Counted from the stretch's first letter, positions 49,834 to 59,649 are shown. The stretch is 64,000 bases of DNA from Rhizobium ruizarguesonis (GCF_012349115.1 NZ_PQIG01000076.1:1-64000), one strand, 5' to 3'. Notes: a model not told the origin generated them from the sequence alone. Numbers and translations: made by a program.

Positions 49834-52380
49834 CTAGCTCGCGGACTTGCGCGGGCGACCCTGTTCCGGGGGGATGATCTCGACTGCCGTATCGGTTGCC
49901 GCTGCCTTGGCATGGCGGCGGCGCCAGTCGCCGAGGAAGAGCAGGATGGGTGCCGCGATGAAGATCGACGAGGCGCCGGCCACGAGAATGCCGAAGACCA
50001 TCGGGATCGCGAAGCTCGAGACAGCACTACCGCCCCAGATCGCCATCGGCACCAGCGCGAGGAAGGCCGTCGCATTGGTGTAAAGGCTTCGCGCCAGGGT
50101 CTCGTTGATCGACTTGTCGATGATTTCGCGCAGCGGCATCGACTTATAGAGCCGCATGTTTTCGCGCATGCGGTCATAGACGACGACTTTGTCGTTCACC
50201 GAGTAACCGACGAGCGTCAGGATGGCGGCGATAGCCGTCAAATTGAAGTCGAGGCCGGTGATCGCGAAGAAGCCGATCGCCTTGGTGACATCGAGCACCA
50301 GCGTGACGATGGCGCCGACGGCAAACGGCCATTCGAACCGCACCCAGATGTAGATGAGCATCGCGAAGCTTGCGATCACCACCGACAGGATACCGGCCCA
50401 GGCAAGCTCGCCGCTGACCTTCGGACCGATGACGTCGGTGCCTTCGATGGTGGCGGTCGGATCGATCTTGGCGACTTCGGCCTTCAGCTTGGTTACCGCT
50501 GCCGTCTGTGCCTCTTCGCCGCCTTCCTGCCGTTGAGCGCGAACGAGAATGCTGTTTTTGTCGCCGAAGGACTGCAGCGAGATTTCGCCGAGACCAAGCG
50601 TGTTCAAGCCTTCACGGAACGTCCCGAGATCGGCCGGGCCGGTGGTCCTGACGGCCATCTGGATGCCGCCGCGGAAATCGACGCCGTAGTTGAGGCCCGG
50701 ATGAATGAAGAGCACGACGGAGGCAATCGAAAGCAGCGCCGAAACGGCGATGCCGAAGAAGCGCGCCTTCATGAACTGGATGTGCTTGTCATAGGGGCTG
50801 AACGGGATCAACGGCCGGATGTTCAGCACCTTGAGCTTGCTGCGGCGGGTGATCTCGATCATCGCGACACGCACGAAGGCGACCGATGTGAACATCGAGA
50901 TGATCAGGCCGAGCGCCATGGTCACGGCAAAGCCGCGAACCGGTCCGGAGCCGAAAAAGAACAGGATGGCCGCAGCGATCAGGGCCGTCATGTTGCCGTC
51001 GATAATGGTCGAATAGGCACGGCGGAAGCCGGTGTCGATGGCGGCGAAGGCGCTCCTTCCCTTGCGCGTTTCTTCGCGGATGCGCTCGTTGATGAGAACG
51101 TTCGCGTCGACCGCAAGGCCGATGCCGAGAACGACACCGGCAATGCCCGGTAGCGTCAGCGTCGCACCAACCAGCGTTAGCGCCGAGAAGGTCAGGATCG
51201 TGTGGATCAACAGCGCGATATTCGCCAGGAAGCCCCAGGTGCCATAGAGAACGAAGATGAAGGCTGCGACGAGCACAAAGCCGACGATGCCGGAATAAAT
51301 GCCCATCTTGATGGCATCGGCTCCGAGGTCGGCGCCGACGGTGCGCTCTTCGATGACCGTCAGCTTCGCGGGCAGGGCGCCGGCGCGCAACATGGCGGCC
51401 AGCGTCGTGGCGCTATCGGCCGAGAAACTGCCGGAGATCTGGCCTGAACCGCCGGTGATCGGCTCGCGGATAACAGGCGCGCTCAGCACCTTGTCGTCGA
51501 GGACGATGGCGAAGGGATTGCCGACGTTCTGGCGGGTGATCTCGGCAAAGCGGCTGGCGCCGGCGCTGTCGAAGCGGAAGCTGACGATCGGCTCATGCGT
51601 GTTCGAGTCGAAGCTGACGCGGGCATCCGAAAGGCGGTCGCCGGAGATTTCGACGCGGTCGAGGACCGGATACGACCTGCCTTCATCGTCCTTCAGCATG
51701 GTCACGCCGGGTCCGGGCGCATTGTTCGGCGACAGCATGTGGAACGACATCTTGGCGGTGGAGCCGAGCAGTTCGCGCAGGCGTGACGGATCCTGCGCGC
51801 CCGGAAGCTGGACGAGCACGCGATTGGCGCCGATGCGCTGGATGGTCGGCTCGGAGACGCCGACCTGGTCGACGCGCTGGCGGATGACTTCAAGGCTTTG
51901 CTGGACGGCATTGTCGACATTGGCGGAGATGCCGGCCGGCGAGAAGCCGACGGTGATGGTGGCGCCGTTCGCAGTGACGGCCAGATCCGACTGGCCGGCG
52001 CTGAGGCCAGTGCTGATCGGGTTGGCAAGCGTCTTGAGTTCGGTGACGGCAGCATCGCTCTGCGCGGCATCGGCAAGCGTCACGACGATCTGGTTCTGGC
52101 TGCGGACCACGGCTTTCGGCTGGATGCCCTTTTCGCGCAGCACGCGCCGCGCGTCCTGAAGCAGCGACTGCAGCCGCTCCTTGGTCAGGTCGGCTTCGTC
52201 GACTTCCAGAACGAGGTGCGAACCGCCGCGAAGGTCGAGGCCGAGTGACACCTGCTCATGCGGCAGCCAGGCCGGCACGCGCTGGAGGACGGATTGCGGC
52301 AGGACGTTCGGCAGGGCGATCAATAGGCCGAGTAGGATGATCACCGTATAGGTGACCACCAGCCATCGTGAAGTACGCAT
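49834..52380 (-). CDS. secDF: fused protein translocase subunit SecDF
   Basis: An 848-residue fusion of SecD and SecF, the proton-driven complex that helps pull proteins across the inner membrane with SecYEG. SecD: first helix at residues 8-28, the periplasmic domain with RIGANRVLVQLPGAQDPSRL, and the transmembrane DANVLINERIREE segment. SecF follows from about residue 535 (GVDFRGGIQMAVRT, GYSVNDKVVVYDRMRENMR). Alpha-proteobacteria often have separate genes, but fused forms are known in rhizobia. Twelve membrane segments are expected. It is alone in its unit. Confidence 0.95.
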   Translation of the reverse strand: MRTSRWLVVTYTVIILLGLLIALPNVLPQSVLQRVPAWLPHEQVSLGLDLRGGSHLVLEVDEADLTKERLQSLLQDARRVLREKGIQPKAVVRSQNQIVVTLADAAQSDAAVTELKTLANPISTGLSAGQSDLAVTANGATITVGFSPAGISANVDNAVQQSLEVIRQRVDQVGVSEPTIQRIGANRVLVQLPGAQDPSRLRELLGSTAKMSFHMLSPNNAPGPGVTMLKDDEGRSYPVLDRVEISGDRLSDARVSFDSNTHEPIVSFRFDSAGASRFAEITRQNVGNPFAIVLDDKVLSAPVIREPITGGSGQISGSFSADSATTLAAMLRAGALPAKLTVIEERTVGADLGADAIKMGIYSGIVGFVLVAAFIFVLYGTWGFLANIALLIHTILTFSALTLVGATLTLPGIAGVVLGIGLAVDANVLINERIREETRKGRSAFAAIDTGFRRAYSTIIDGNMTALIAAAILFFFGSGPVRGFAVTMALGLIISMFTSVAFVRVAMIEITRRSKLKVLNIRPLIPFSPYDKHIQFMKARFFGIAVSALLSIASVVLFIHPGLNYGVDFRGGIQMAVRTTGPADLGTFREGLNTLGLGEISLQSFGDKNSILVRAQRQEGGEEAQTAAVTKLKAEVAKIDPTATIEGTDVIGPKVSGELAWAGILSVVIASFAMLIYIWVRFEWPFAVGAIVTLVLDVTKAIGFFAITGLDFNLTAIAAILTLVGYSVNDKVVVYDRMRENMRLYKSMPLREIIDKSINETLARSLYTNATAFLALVPMAIWGGSAVSSFAIPMVFGILVAGASSIFIAAPILLFLGDWRRRHAKAAATDTAVEIIPPEQGRPRKSAS

Positions 52381-52463
52381 GTTGTATTCCTTGATATCGA
52401 GGGCCGGCGCTCGGGCGCTGGCGGCATGTCGTCAATGGTCGGAAGCGCCGATCGGCGCGAGCG

Positions 52464-52844
52464 TCAGGCAGCGACCGGCGGTGCGCGCGGCTGATAGGTC
52501 CTGGAGACTGCGGCATGAAGCGAAGCTTCAAATGCCGGAAAAGGCGCGGCCATGGTCCAGCCGGAAAAATCGACAACCGGGGCGGCGGCAAGGGCAAGCG
52601 GTCCGGCGTCATGCGCCGCCTGCTTCGGTGCAAGCTTGCGCTCCGTGGCAAGCAGCCCGCGCACGGCATCACGCGCAGTCAGCTGCGGCGGCTGCGGATC
52701 TCGACCGGAAGAGGAAAGCGTATTGACGGCGGCGGCCGGCGAGATCACCAGGTTGCCGCCGAAAAGCAGGCCGAGATAGGCAAGGATGGCGACGAGGAGG
52801 GAGGCGGCGATACGGCTCGTCAGACGGCGCTGGTCCAGCTCCAT
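52464..52844 (-). CDS. small membrane-anchored hypothetical protein
   Basis: About 126 residues with one membrane helix near the N-terminus (AASLLVAILAYLGLLFGGNLVI) and an Ala/Pro-rich remainder. No motif. ATG 52844 is preferred; the TTG start 39 bases earlier is weaker, but the Shine-Dalgarno for ATG is close. It lies upstream of secDF on the same strand with an 83-base gap. Function unknown; possible partner in envelope processes. Confidence 0.5.
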   Translation of the reverse strand: MELDQRRLTSRIAASLLVAILAYLGLLFGGNLVISPAAAVNTLSSSGRDPQPPQLTARDAVRGLLATERKLAPKQAAHDAGPLALAAAPVVDFSGWTMAAPFPAFEASLHAAVSRTYQPRAPPVAA

Positions 52845-52898
52845 CTTCTCCGTCCCGGCGATGTCACTCCCGTATCGGCTCAAAAGCGCGCCAATCTC

Positions 52899-54719
52899 TC
52901 ATTCTCTTTCCGGCGGAGGGTCATCCGTCGGCATAATTGTATCAGGCCCATGCCTGTCTTCATAGGGCACACTCTCATGATGCACTTGGGCGAGCCGGTC
53001 AACCATGCCCAGCGCGATTTCGCGTTCGCCCATGATGACAGTGTCGGCGCCATAGTGCGTCAACTCATCGACCTCGGCGTCGGAATGGGCGCGGGCGACG
53101 ATGAGGATCGATGGATTGACGCTACGCGCCTGCTCGGCGATGCGGCAGGCCTCGAAGGCGTTGGGGATGGCGATGGCAATGCTGCGGGCGCCAGAAAGAT
53201 TGGCAAGGTCGAGCGTTTCCCGCATCACCGCATTGCCCGCCAGGGTTTCGATACCCTGCGCCTTCAGCTCGCCGATGCGCTTGTCGGAATCCTCGATGAC
53301 CAGGAAGGGCGTGGCCGACGACTTGAGATTCTGTCCGACGATGCTGCCAACCCGCCCGTAGCCGACGAGAATGGCGTGGCCACTGAGGGCGGTCGGGTGC
53401 ACCTCGTCGTCTTCAGGCGGCATCTCCTCCTGCGCTGCTATCGCATCTGCATCGGGAACAGGGTCCGCCACGACGTCTTCGCGCTTTGCACCATCCAGCA
53501 GCGGCCGCATGCGGTCGCAGAGGAAGAACAGCAGCGGATTGAGGATGATCGAGATGATGGCGCCGGCAAGGATCAGATCGCGGCCTTCCTCCGGCAGCAG
53601 CCCGAGTTCGACGCCGAGAGCGGCGAGGATGAAGGAGAATTCGCCGATCTGGCCGAGGCTGGCCGAAATCGTCAGCGCCGTGCCGAGCGGCTTCTTGAAG
53701 GCGAGCACGATCAGGAGCGCGGCGACGGACTTGCCGATGACGATGATGAAGATGGTGGCGAGGATCGGCAGCGGCCTGTCGATCAGGATGTTCGGATCGA
53801 ACAGCATGCCGACCGAGACGAAGAAGAGCACGGCAAAGGCGTCGCGCAGCGGCAGGCTTTCCTGCGCGGCGCGATGGCTGAGCTCGCTTTCGGCAAGCAC
53901 CATGCCGGCGAAGAAGGCGCCGAGCGCCAGCGACACGCCAAAGAGCTTCGCCGCGCCGAAGGCGACGCCGAGCGCGATCGCCAGCACGCCGAGCCGGAAG
54001 AGCTCGCGCGAACCGGTATGGGCGATGCGGTGCATCGTCCAGGGAATGAGCTTGCGGCCGAAAACCAGCATCAGTGCCACGAACAGCGCCACCTTCACCA
54101 GCGTCATGGCGATCATGCCGCCGATGCCGAGATCGAGGCCGAACAGGCGGTTCAACCCGGCCGAGAGCGGTTCGACAGGAGCGTGACCCTCACCGCCGAT
54201 GCTGGCTGCGGCCGGGATCAGCACCAGCGCCAGCACCATGGCGAGATCCTCGACGATCAGCCAGCCGACGGCGATCCTGCCGCGCTCGGTCTCGACGAGA
54301 CGCCGCTCCTGCAGCGCTTTCAAGAGCACCACGGTTGAGGCGACCGAGAGCGCCAGGCCGAAGACCAGGCTGCCGCCGGTCGGCCAGCCCATGAAGGCGC
54401 CGAGCCCCCAGCCGAGCAGTGTCGCAAAGGCGATCTGCACGATCGCGCCGGGCACTGCGATGCCACGCACCGACAGCAGGTCTTTCAGGGAGAAATGCAG
54501 CCCGACGCCGAACATCAGCAGGATGACACCGATTTCGGCCAACTCCGGCGCAAGGTTCTGATCCGCCACATAACCTGGCGTATGTGGCCCCACAAGCACA
54601 CCGGCTATGAGATAACCGACGAGCGGCGGCATCCGCAGCCGATGGGCGAAGGCGCCGAAAATGAAAGCCAGCACGAGGCCGCCGACGATTGTCGAAATCA
54701 ACGGCGTATCGTGTGGCAT
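52899..54719 (-). CDS. CPA2 monovalent cation:proton antiporter with TrkA-N domain (KefB-like)
   Basis: A 606-residue membrane protein with a 12-13 helix Na+/H+ exchanger domain (residues 5-385; DDLILA and FFAGMVLAESELSHRAAQESLPLRDAF regions) and a C-terminal RCK/TrkA-N domain near 400-520 (HAILVGYGRVGSIVGQNLK). It would exchange K+ or Na+ for H+, controlled by a nucleotide ligand. Motif GEFSFILAALGVELGL is typical of CPA2. The start is 34 bases from the divergent XRE regulator start. Confidence 0.9.
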   Translation of the reverse strand: MPHDTPLISTIVGGLVLAFIFGAFAHRLRMPPLVGYLIAGVLVGPHTPGYVADQNLAPELAEIGVILLMFGVGLHFSLKDLLSVRGIAVPGAIVQIAFATLLGWGLGAFMGWPTGGSLVFGLALSVASTVVLLKALQERRLVETERGRIAVGWLIVEDLAMVLALVLIPAAASIGGEGHAPVEPLSAGLNRLFGLDLGIGGMIAMTLVKVALFVALMLVFGRKLIPWTMHRIAHTGSRELFRLGVLAIALGVAFGAAKLFGVSLALGAFFAGMVLAESELSHRAAQESLPLRDAFAVLFFVSVGMLFDPNILIDRPLPILATIFIIVIGKSVAALLIVLAFKKPLGTALTISASLGQIGEFSFILAALGVELGLLPEEGRDLILAGAIISIILNPLLFFLCDRMRPLLDGAKREDVVADPVPDADAIAAQEEMPPEDDEVHPTALSGHAILVGYGRVGSIVGQNLKSSATPFLVIEDSDKRIGELKAQGIETLAGNAVMRETLDLANLSGARSIAIAIPNAFEACRIAEQARSVNPSILIVARAHSDAEVDELTHYGADTVIMGEREIALGMVDRLAQVHHESVPYEDRHGPDTIMPTDDPPPERE

Positions 54720-54753
54720 CGCTGTCTCCCGATCTGGAAATCCCGTTCGTAAT

Positions 54754-55053
54754 ATGACATATATGGTTTATATCGACCAATATGGGCAACTTGAAATCAT
54801 GGGTCAAGGCGCAAGGGAAACAATTCTCACTCCTGCTCTCTGTCGCGCGGCGCGTGGCCTGCTCGACTGGACCCAGACCGATCTTGCCGAGAGGGCCGCC
54901 GTCTCGCGCAGCACCATCCGCGATTATGAAGGCCGGCACCACGACATCCATCGCGCGACGGAGGCGCAGCTGCGCCTCGCCTTCGAGGAAGGCGGCGTCA
55001 AATTCGTGGAGATCGAAGGGGCGGGCACCGGCCTCTGCCTGCCCACTGCATAA
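54754..55053 (+). CDS. XRE-family DNA-binding protein
   Basis: A 99-residue regulator with an HTH from about residue 30 to 75 (RAARGLLDWTQTDLAERAAVSRSTIRDYEGR). It has no extra domain. Start is unsure: ATG 54754 without clear Shine-Dalgarno, or ATG 54799. It is divergent from the CPA2 antiporter and may control it. The spacing of only 34 bases implies overlapping promoters. Confidence 0.75.
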   Translation: MTYMVYIDQYGQLEIMGQGARETILTPALCRAARGLLDWTQTDLAERAAVSRSTIRDYEGRHHDIHRATEAQLRLAFEEGGVKFVEIEGAGTGLCLPTA

Positions 55054-55060
55054 TTCAAAG

Positions 55061-55105
55061 GGTTACAGTGCCCTCTGCGTCTCTCGAAAAGACGCGTGGC
55101 TCTGT
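55061..55105. repeat. diverged RIME1-like half element
   Basis: Read on the minus strand, ACAGAGCCACGCGTCTTTTC, then GAGAGACGCAGAGGGCACTGTAAC aligns with the RIME1-like copies at 20541 and 49733 with several changes. The inner stem is GCGTCT (55077-55082) with AGACGC (55090-55095). It fills the short gap between two convergent genes and abuts the stop codon of the glycosyltransferase. Confidence 0.6.
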
Positions 55106-56547
55106 CATCGGGCAGGCTGAACCGGCTCAGGCGCCAGGCAGGCGGCAGAGACCTTGTAGGCTGAAAGCGCCTTGCCCTTGTAGTTGCCTTCCGTCGGCTG
55201 CCAGTTCTTCAGTACCTCGGGCGTCTCGGTGGCGCAGGTGAAGGGTCCGTCCGTCAGGAAAACCACCTTGCCGGTGATGTCGGCCGGCAGAGCGAATTCC
55301 TGCTCGTAATAGCTCTCCGGAAGGCCTGCGGGCGCCCGCGCATAGATCCGGTAGGATGTATCGCGGAGCGTATAGAAAAGATCGGCGACCATGTCGCGAT
55401 TGTCGGTGACGATGATGTCCGTGCCCGCCTGAGCTGCGAGAGCGGCCGCCTCGCGGCTGACTTCGGCACGGCCGAGATAGCGCTTCATCAGCGCGTCGCC
55501 GTTCGGCAGCAGCAACTGATGCGGAAAGATCGTCGCCAGCGGAAAGAGCAGGCTGGCGATGCCGTTGATGGTCAGCGACAACCTGAGCCCCTTCGGCCAC
55601 ATCCGGTAAAGCAGCCAGACGGCAAGGATGGTGCCTGCGACATAGGCAGTGACCGCCCAGTTGGCATAGGCCTTGGCGACCGTTGCCTGCAGCGTGATCA
55701 GCACCACCACCGGCATCGACAGCCAGACCAGCATCTTTTCCCGATCGTCGCTCCTACCCTTGATCATGCGATAGACCGCCCAGAGCATTGCAAAGAAGAT
55801 GATCGGCCCGACGACGCCGAACTGGGCGGAGAAAAATTCAAGCCCGCGGCGGACACTGATACCGAGTTCGCTCCAATGGGCAATATCCTGCGTATGCCGC
55901 ACCGTTGTGTTGTCGTGCTGCAGGTTCCACCAGAGGTTCGGCAAGGCGACGACCGCCGCGACCGCGACCGCGATGATGAAATCCCGGATGGCGATGCGTG
56001 CCGCCGGAATGAGGAGGAGGGCAAGCGCGCCGCCCGGAACGACGAACAGCACGGCATATTTCGTCAGGAAGGCGAGGCCGACGCTAAGGCCCATGACGAG
56101 CGCCAGCCCGACCGGGCGTCGCTGCGTCAGGCCGAAATAGGCAAGCAGCGCGATCGCGATGAAGAATAGCAGGATCACGTCGGTCGAGAAGAACACCGAA
56201 GAAAGCGCGACGCCGGGGAGCGTGATGTAGGTGGCGCCCGTCCAGCCTTCGATCTCCGGCCCGACGAAACGTTTTGCCGTCTTCATCAGCACCAGTGCCG
56301 CCGCCATGTGGATCAGCGGTCCGAGCAGCCTGATCCAATAGATGGCGTTGGAGCCGGAAAGCTCGGTCATCGCCCGGATCACCCAGGCAATCATTGGCGG
56401 CTTGGAATAATAGCCGAGATCGAGATTCTGCGACCAGAACCAGTACTGCGCCTCGTCGACGAAAAGGTCCGTCGCATCGAAATTGAGCGTGACGACGCGC
56501 CAGAGCGTGAAGCCAAGAACGATGAGGAGACCAGATCTGGGGGACAT
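55105..56547 (-). CDS. GT39-type membrane glycosyltransferase (ArnT-like)
   Basis: A 480-residue polytopic membrane protein of the dolichyl-phosphate-mannose type family. The first periplasmic loop has the catalytic-type acidic motif DLFVDEAQYWFWSQNLDLGYYSKPPMIAWVIR, and about ten helices follow. The C-terminal domain lies in the periplasm. It would transfer a sugar from a polyprenyl carrier to lipid A or another envelope target, like rhizobial Rgt proteins. Substrate is unproven. It is convergent to the XRE gene. Confidence 0.85.
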   Translation of the reverse strand: MSPRSGLLIVLGFTLWRVVTLNFDATDLFVDEAQYWFWSQNLDLGYYSKPPMIAWVIRAMTELSGSNAIYWIRLLGPLIHMAAALVLMKTAKRFVGPEIEGWTGATYITLPGVALSSVFFSTDVILLFFIAIALLAYFGLTQRRPVGLALVMGLSVGLAFLTKYAVLFVVPGGALALLLIPAARIAIRDFIIAVAVAAVVALPNLWWNLQHDNTTVRHTQDIAHWSELGISVRRGLEFFSAQFGVVGPIIFFAMLWAVYRMIKGRSDDREKMLVWLSMPVVVLITLQATVAKAYANWAVTAYVAGTILAVWLLYRMWPKGLRLSLTINGIASLLFPLATIFPHQLLLPNGDALMKRYLGRAEVSREAAALAAQAGTDIIVTDNRDMVADLFYTLRDTSYRIYARAPAGLPESYYEQEFALPADITGKVVFLTDGPFTCATETPEVLKNWQPTEGNYKGKALSAYKVSAACLAPEPVQPAR

Positions 56548-56633
56548 GAACCGATAGTTCCGCTGACATGAAAGGCGCGAGTGCGATACACCAAAGGTGC
56601 CGGACTGCCAACGGGGAAGGGTGGAGATCAGTC

Positions 56634-56735
56634 TAAAGCATGTCGCGCAAAACTGTGCAGCTGCGGTACCGACATGCGTAAATGTAAAAATCTAAAGCGC
56701 GAAGAGCGTTTCTGAAAGATCGCGACGCGCTTTAG
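56634..56735. repeat. RIME2-like palindromic repeat
   Basis: A second full RIME2-like copy: GCATGTCGCGCAAAACTG ... CGACATG then AAAGCGCGAAGAGCG ... AGATCGCGACGCGCTTTAG. Its right end includes the stop codon of the 37-residue peptide gene. It lies between the glycosyltransferase start and the peptide gene. It is close to the copy at 31728 but with a different middle. Confidence 0.75.
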
Positions 56736-56845
56736 AACACCCGAAGTGCGCGGAGATCGCGGTTTGCAGCGAGAAAATCGAGACGGGCGACGGCGGCAAG
56801 CAGCGTCATTGCAATCAAGCAGGAACCCAATCCGAGAACAATCAT
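56732..56845 (-). CDS. 37-residue membrane-type small protein
   Basis: A tiny gene starting ATGATTGTTCTCGG at 56845. AAGGACAG lies about 6 bases upstream. It codes one hydrophobic helix (IVLGLGSCLIAMTLLAAVA) and a charged C-terminus (RLDFLAANRDLRALRVF). The stop TAA is provided by the end of a RIME2-like repeat. The good start signals and helix pattern support a real small protein, probably of the inner membrane. Function unknown. Confidence 0.55.
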   Translation of the reverse strand: MIVLGLGSCLIAMTLLAAVARLDFLAANRDLRALRVF

Positions 56846-57275
56846 TGCTCTGTCCTTGTCGACGTCATGTCTTGGTTATCGACCGGCATATAACACGGAG
56901 CTTGCGTGTGCCTTGTAGCAGCCGTGCAACTCCGCAGCAGTATTTGTTGTGAACGGCCTTGAATTGCTTCAAAAGCCTGCACCGCGAAAGGCTTATTAAC
57001 CTTCAAGCAAGGAATTAACCATAAACATTGGTTTACACGTCGGAATGGGAAGATGCACTCGTTCCCACCAGGCATGACGCCGTCCCGCCGTACCGGGTTG
57101 ATCCGGTATCCATCTCTTCAGACAGCTCCGAAACATAGCTGATCAGGGGGCTCGATCCGCCGGTTGTAACCGGTGGTGAGGACCGTCTCAACGCTTCGCG
57201 TTCAACGGATGCTGCGCAAGTTTTTGGCCGGGCGTTCGCCCGGAAAGTGGTTGGGGACAGGCGTTGAGGCAGGAC
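56846..57275. promoter_or_regulatory. leader region of the chemotaxis operon
   Basis: A 430-base gap containing promoters for the leftward small gene and the rightward che operon. It contains repeated TTAACC-type words (GCTTATTAACC, GGAATTAACC) around 56990-57025 next to an AT-rich stretch, a likely promoter zone. I see no clear sigma-28 or sigma-54 promoter. No gene is evident. Confidence 0.45.
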
Positions 57276-58910
57276 ATGCCATCAGATCAGGCTCGTGGCG
57301 CGCAGGCAGGCAGCTTGCGCGACCGTCTGCGCTTTGCCGGTCTCGATGCCGACCAGTGCGAGCTGGTGCGCCGCAACCGGCCGGCCCTCGAAGCACATCT
57401 GAAGGCAGGCCTCAGGGATCTCTTCCACAGGTTCCAGTCATTCCCCGACGCCTCGCGCAATTTCGAGAGCGAGCGCCAGGTCGAGCGCCTGCACGATCTG
57501 CAGTCCTCGCATTGGGACGTGCTGACGGATGCGCGGTTCGACAGCCTCTATGCCGAGCGCGTCAAGGTTCTCTCCGATACTGAAAGCAAGATGGGCCTCG
57601 ACCCGCGCTGGCACGTGGCCGGCCATGGCGTCATGCTGGAACATGTCGTTTCCGGCCTTGCCGAGCAGATCGCCGGCCGTCCGCTGCTGCCGTCGGCCAA
57701 ACGCCGCACCCGCGAAATCTCCGATCTGATGACAGCGATCATCCGCATCGTCATGGTCGATGTGGAAATTGCCGTCTCGCTCCGCTTCAATGCGCTGCGC
57801 GCCGGGGAGCAGCGCGCGCTCGCCGACCAGCGCGCCGACAACGAGGCCGAGATCGCCCGGATCTTCGGCGATGTCATCGAAGGCCTGTCCGCACGCGACC
57901 TGACGCGACGCGCGCCTGTCGACGGCGATGGCGCCTATGGCGGGATCGCCGTCGCGCTGAACGGTGCGTTGGATGGCCTCCAGGCCGAGTTCACCGCCAT
58001 TACCGAGCGCACGGTCAAGGCCGAAGCGGCGACGGGCTCGCTTGCCGGTCTGTCGCGGCAGTTTGCTGGCACGGCTTCTGGCCAGGCCGACCGGCTGCAG
58101 CTTTCCGCCGCGGCCCTTGCCGGCATCGCCGGTAGCGTCCGCGATGGCGCCGCCGACAGCCGCGCTGCCGAACAGGCGGCCGCCACGACGCGCGCTGCGG
58201 TCGAGGAAAGCGGCGAGGTCGTCGGCCGCGCGATCAGCGCCATGGCCGATATCGAGCAGTCGGCCGAAAAGATCGGCCAGATCATCGGTGCGATCGACGA
58301 GATCGCCTTCCAGACCAATCTCCTGGCGCTGAATGCCGGCATCGAAGCTGCTCGCGCCGGCGATTCCGGCCGCGGTTTTGCCGTCGTCGCCCAGGAAGTC
58401 CGCGCCCTTGCCCAGCGCTCGGCCGAAGCCGCCCGCGAGATCAAGACGCTGGTGACGACGACCAAGGCGCAGGTCGATGCCGGCGTGCAGATGGTCGGCC
58501 GCACACAGAATTCGATCGGCAGCATCGTACGTCAGGTCACCGACATCAACGCCGCCATCGCCGGCATCGCCACCCGAACCGGCGAACATGCCGCAAGCCT
58601 CGACAGCGTGACATCAGACGTCAAGGGCCTGGGTGGCGAGGTGGCGGACAGTGCCGGCCTTGCGGAGCGTTCGGCTGAAGGCGCCGACCACCTCCACACC
58701 GTCATTCTCGAGCTCGGCCAGACGATTCGCGAATTCCGCATCGCCCGGGAAAACGCGACTGCCGGGCGCCCTGCGCCGGTTCGCGTGACGCCGCCGCGCG
58801 CCATCGAGGTCGCCGCCCGTCCGGCACTCACCGAGGACGGATACGAAAATGACGATTTTGGCCTTCCGCAGCCCTTCGCAAGCGTCGGAGGTGGGCGGAA
58901 TGTTTACTAA
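57276..58910 (+). CDS. icpA: IcpA, soluble globin-coupled chemoreceptor
   Basis: A 544-residue cytoplasmic methyl-accepting protein, first gene of the rhizobial che1 operon. Residues about 15-170 are a protoglobin-type sensor domain ([18 protein letters not shown] near 107-124). The signalling domain has the conserved hairpin tip ([26 protein letters not shown], around 343-367). No membrane segment. ATG 57276 follows AGGCAGGA; TTG 57264 is the alternative. The expected proximal His is not at its usual place (Glu103, Asp101). It should signal through CheW and CheA. Confidence 0.9.
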   Translation: MPSDQARGAQAGSLRDRLRFAGLDADQCELVRRNRPALEAHLKAGLRDLFHRFQSFPDASRNFESERQVERLHDLQSSHWDVLTDARFDSLYAERVKVLSDTESKMGLDPRWHVAGHGVMLEHVVSGLAEQIAGRPLLPSAKRRTREISDLMTAIIRIVMVDVEIAVSLRFNALRAGEQRALADQRADNEAEIARIFGDVIEGLSARDLTRRAPVDGDGAYGGIAVALNGALDGLQAEFTAITERTVKAEAATGSLAGLSRQFAGTASGQADRLQLSAAALAGIAGSVRDGAADSRAAEQAAATTRAAVEESGEVVGRAISAMADIEQSAEKIGQIIGAIDEIAFQTNLLALNAGIEAARAGDSGRGFAVVAQEVRALAQRSAEAAREIKTLVTTTKAQVDAGVQMVGRTQNSIGSIVRQVTDINAAIAGIATRTGEHAASLDSVTSDVKGLGGEVADSAGLAERSAEGADHLHTVILELGQTIREFRIARENATAGRPAPVRVTPPRAIEVAARPALTEDGYENDDFGLPQPFASVGGGRNVY

Positions 58911-58973
58911 CCTATCGGATGATCGCCTCAGCTCGTCTTCTCGGGCCGGGGATAAGGGGACAAGGAAAAGCTG

Positions 58974-59270
58974 ATGGCAGCAAAGAAGAGTGGCAAGACG
59001 CTGGATTTGACAGCGGTGCTCGACCTCAACGAGGCTTCCGCCTTGCGCGATAAACTCCTCTCTCTCCGGGGTAGCGGTCTTTCGATAGACGCTTCCGGCG
59101 TTGAACGGATCGGTGCTCTTTGCGCCCAGGTTCTGATGTCCGCCGAGAAGACCTGGGAGCAGGACAAGCAGCCGTTCACCTTCTCCAAGGTGTCCGACGC
59201 ATTTCAGAAAACCATGCAGCTGGTTGGCGTCAATATTGACCACCTGCTTGCCAAGGAGATTCGGCAATGA
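58974..59270 (+). CDS. cheS: CheS, STAS-domain chemotaxis protein
   Basis: A 98-residue STAS-domain protein (TLDLTAVLDLNEASALRDKLLSLRGSGLSIDASGVERIGALCAQVL). In Sinorhizobium the equivalent CheS binds CheA and speeds dephosphorylation of CheY1. It overlaps the cheY1 start by 4 bases (ATGA). The gene order icpA-cheS-cheY1-cheA is that of the rhizobial che operon. Confidence 0.88.
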   Translation: MAAKKSGKTLDLTAVLDLNEASALRDKLLSLRGSGLSIDASGVERIGALCAQVLMSAEKTWEQDKQPFTFSKVSDAFQKTMQLVGVNIDHLLAKEIRQ

Positions 59271-59632
59271 AGAAAAAAGTGCTGACCGTGGATGATTCCC
59301 GCACCATCCGAAACATGCTTCTCGTGACGCTGAACAATGCCGGCTTCGAGACGATCCAGGCGGAAGACGGCATCGAGGGCCTCGAGGTTCTCGAAGAGTC
59401 CAATCCTGACGTCATCGTGACCGACATCAACATGCCGCGCCTCGATGGTTTCGGCTTCATCGAAGGTGTTCGCCGCAACGAGAAATATCGGGCGATCCCG
59501 ATCCTGGTTCTGACCACCGAAAGCGACGCGGAAAAGAAGAACCGTGCCCGCCAGGCCGGTGCCACGGGCTGGATCGTCAAGCCTTTTGACCCGGCCAAGC
59601 TGATCGATGCCATTGAGCGTGTAACCGCTTAA
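59267..59632 (+). CDS. cheY1: CheY1 response regulator
   Basis: A 121-residue CheY receiver: acidic pair in TVDDSR (7-12), phospho-acceptor Asp53 (VIVTDINMPRLDG), the Thr of LTTESDAE and the Lys of VKPFDP. In rhizobia CheY1 acts as a phosphate sink that modulates CheY2. It overlaps cheS by 4 bases and is followed by cheA after 17 bases. Confidence 0.95.
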   Translation: MKKKVLTVDDSRTIRNMLLVTLNNAGFETIQAEDGIEGLEVLEESNPDVIVTDINMPRLDGFGFIEGVRRNEKYRAIPILVLTTESDAEKKNRARQAGATGWIVKPFDPAKLIDAIERVTA

Positions 59633-59649
59633 ACCCAGGATTTGCTCCT

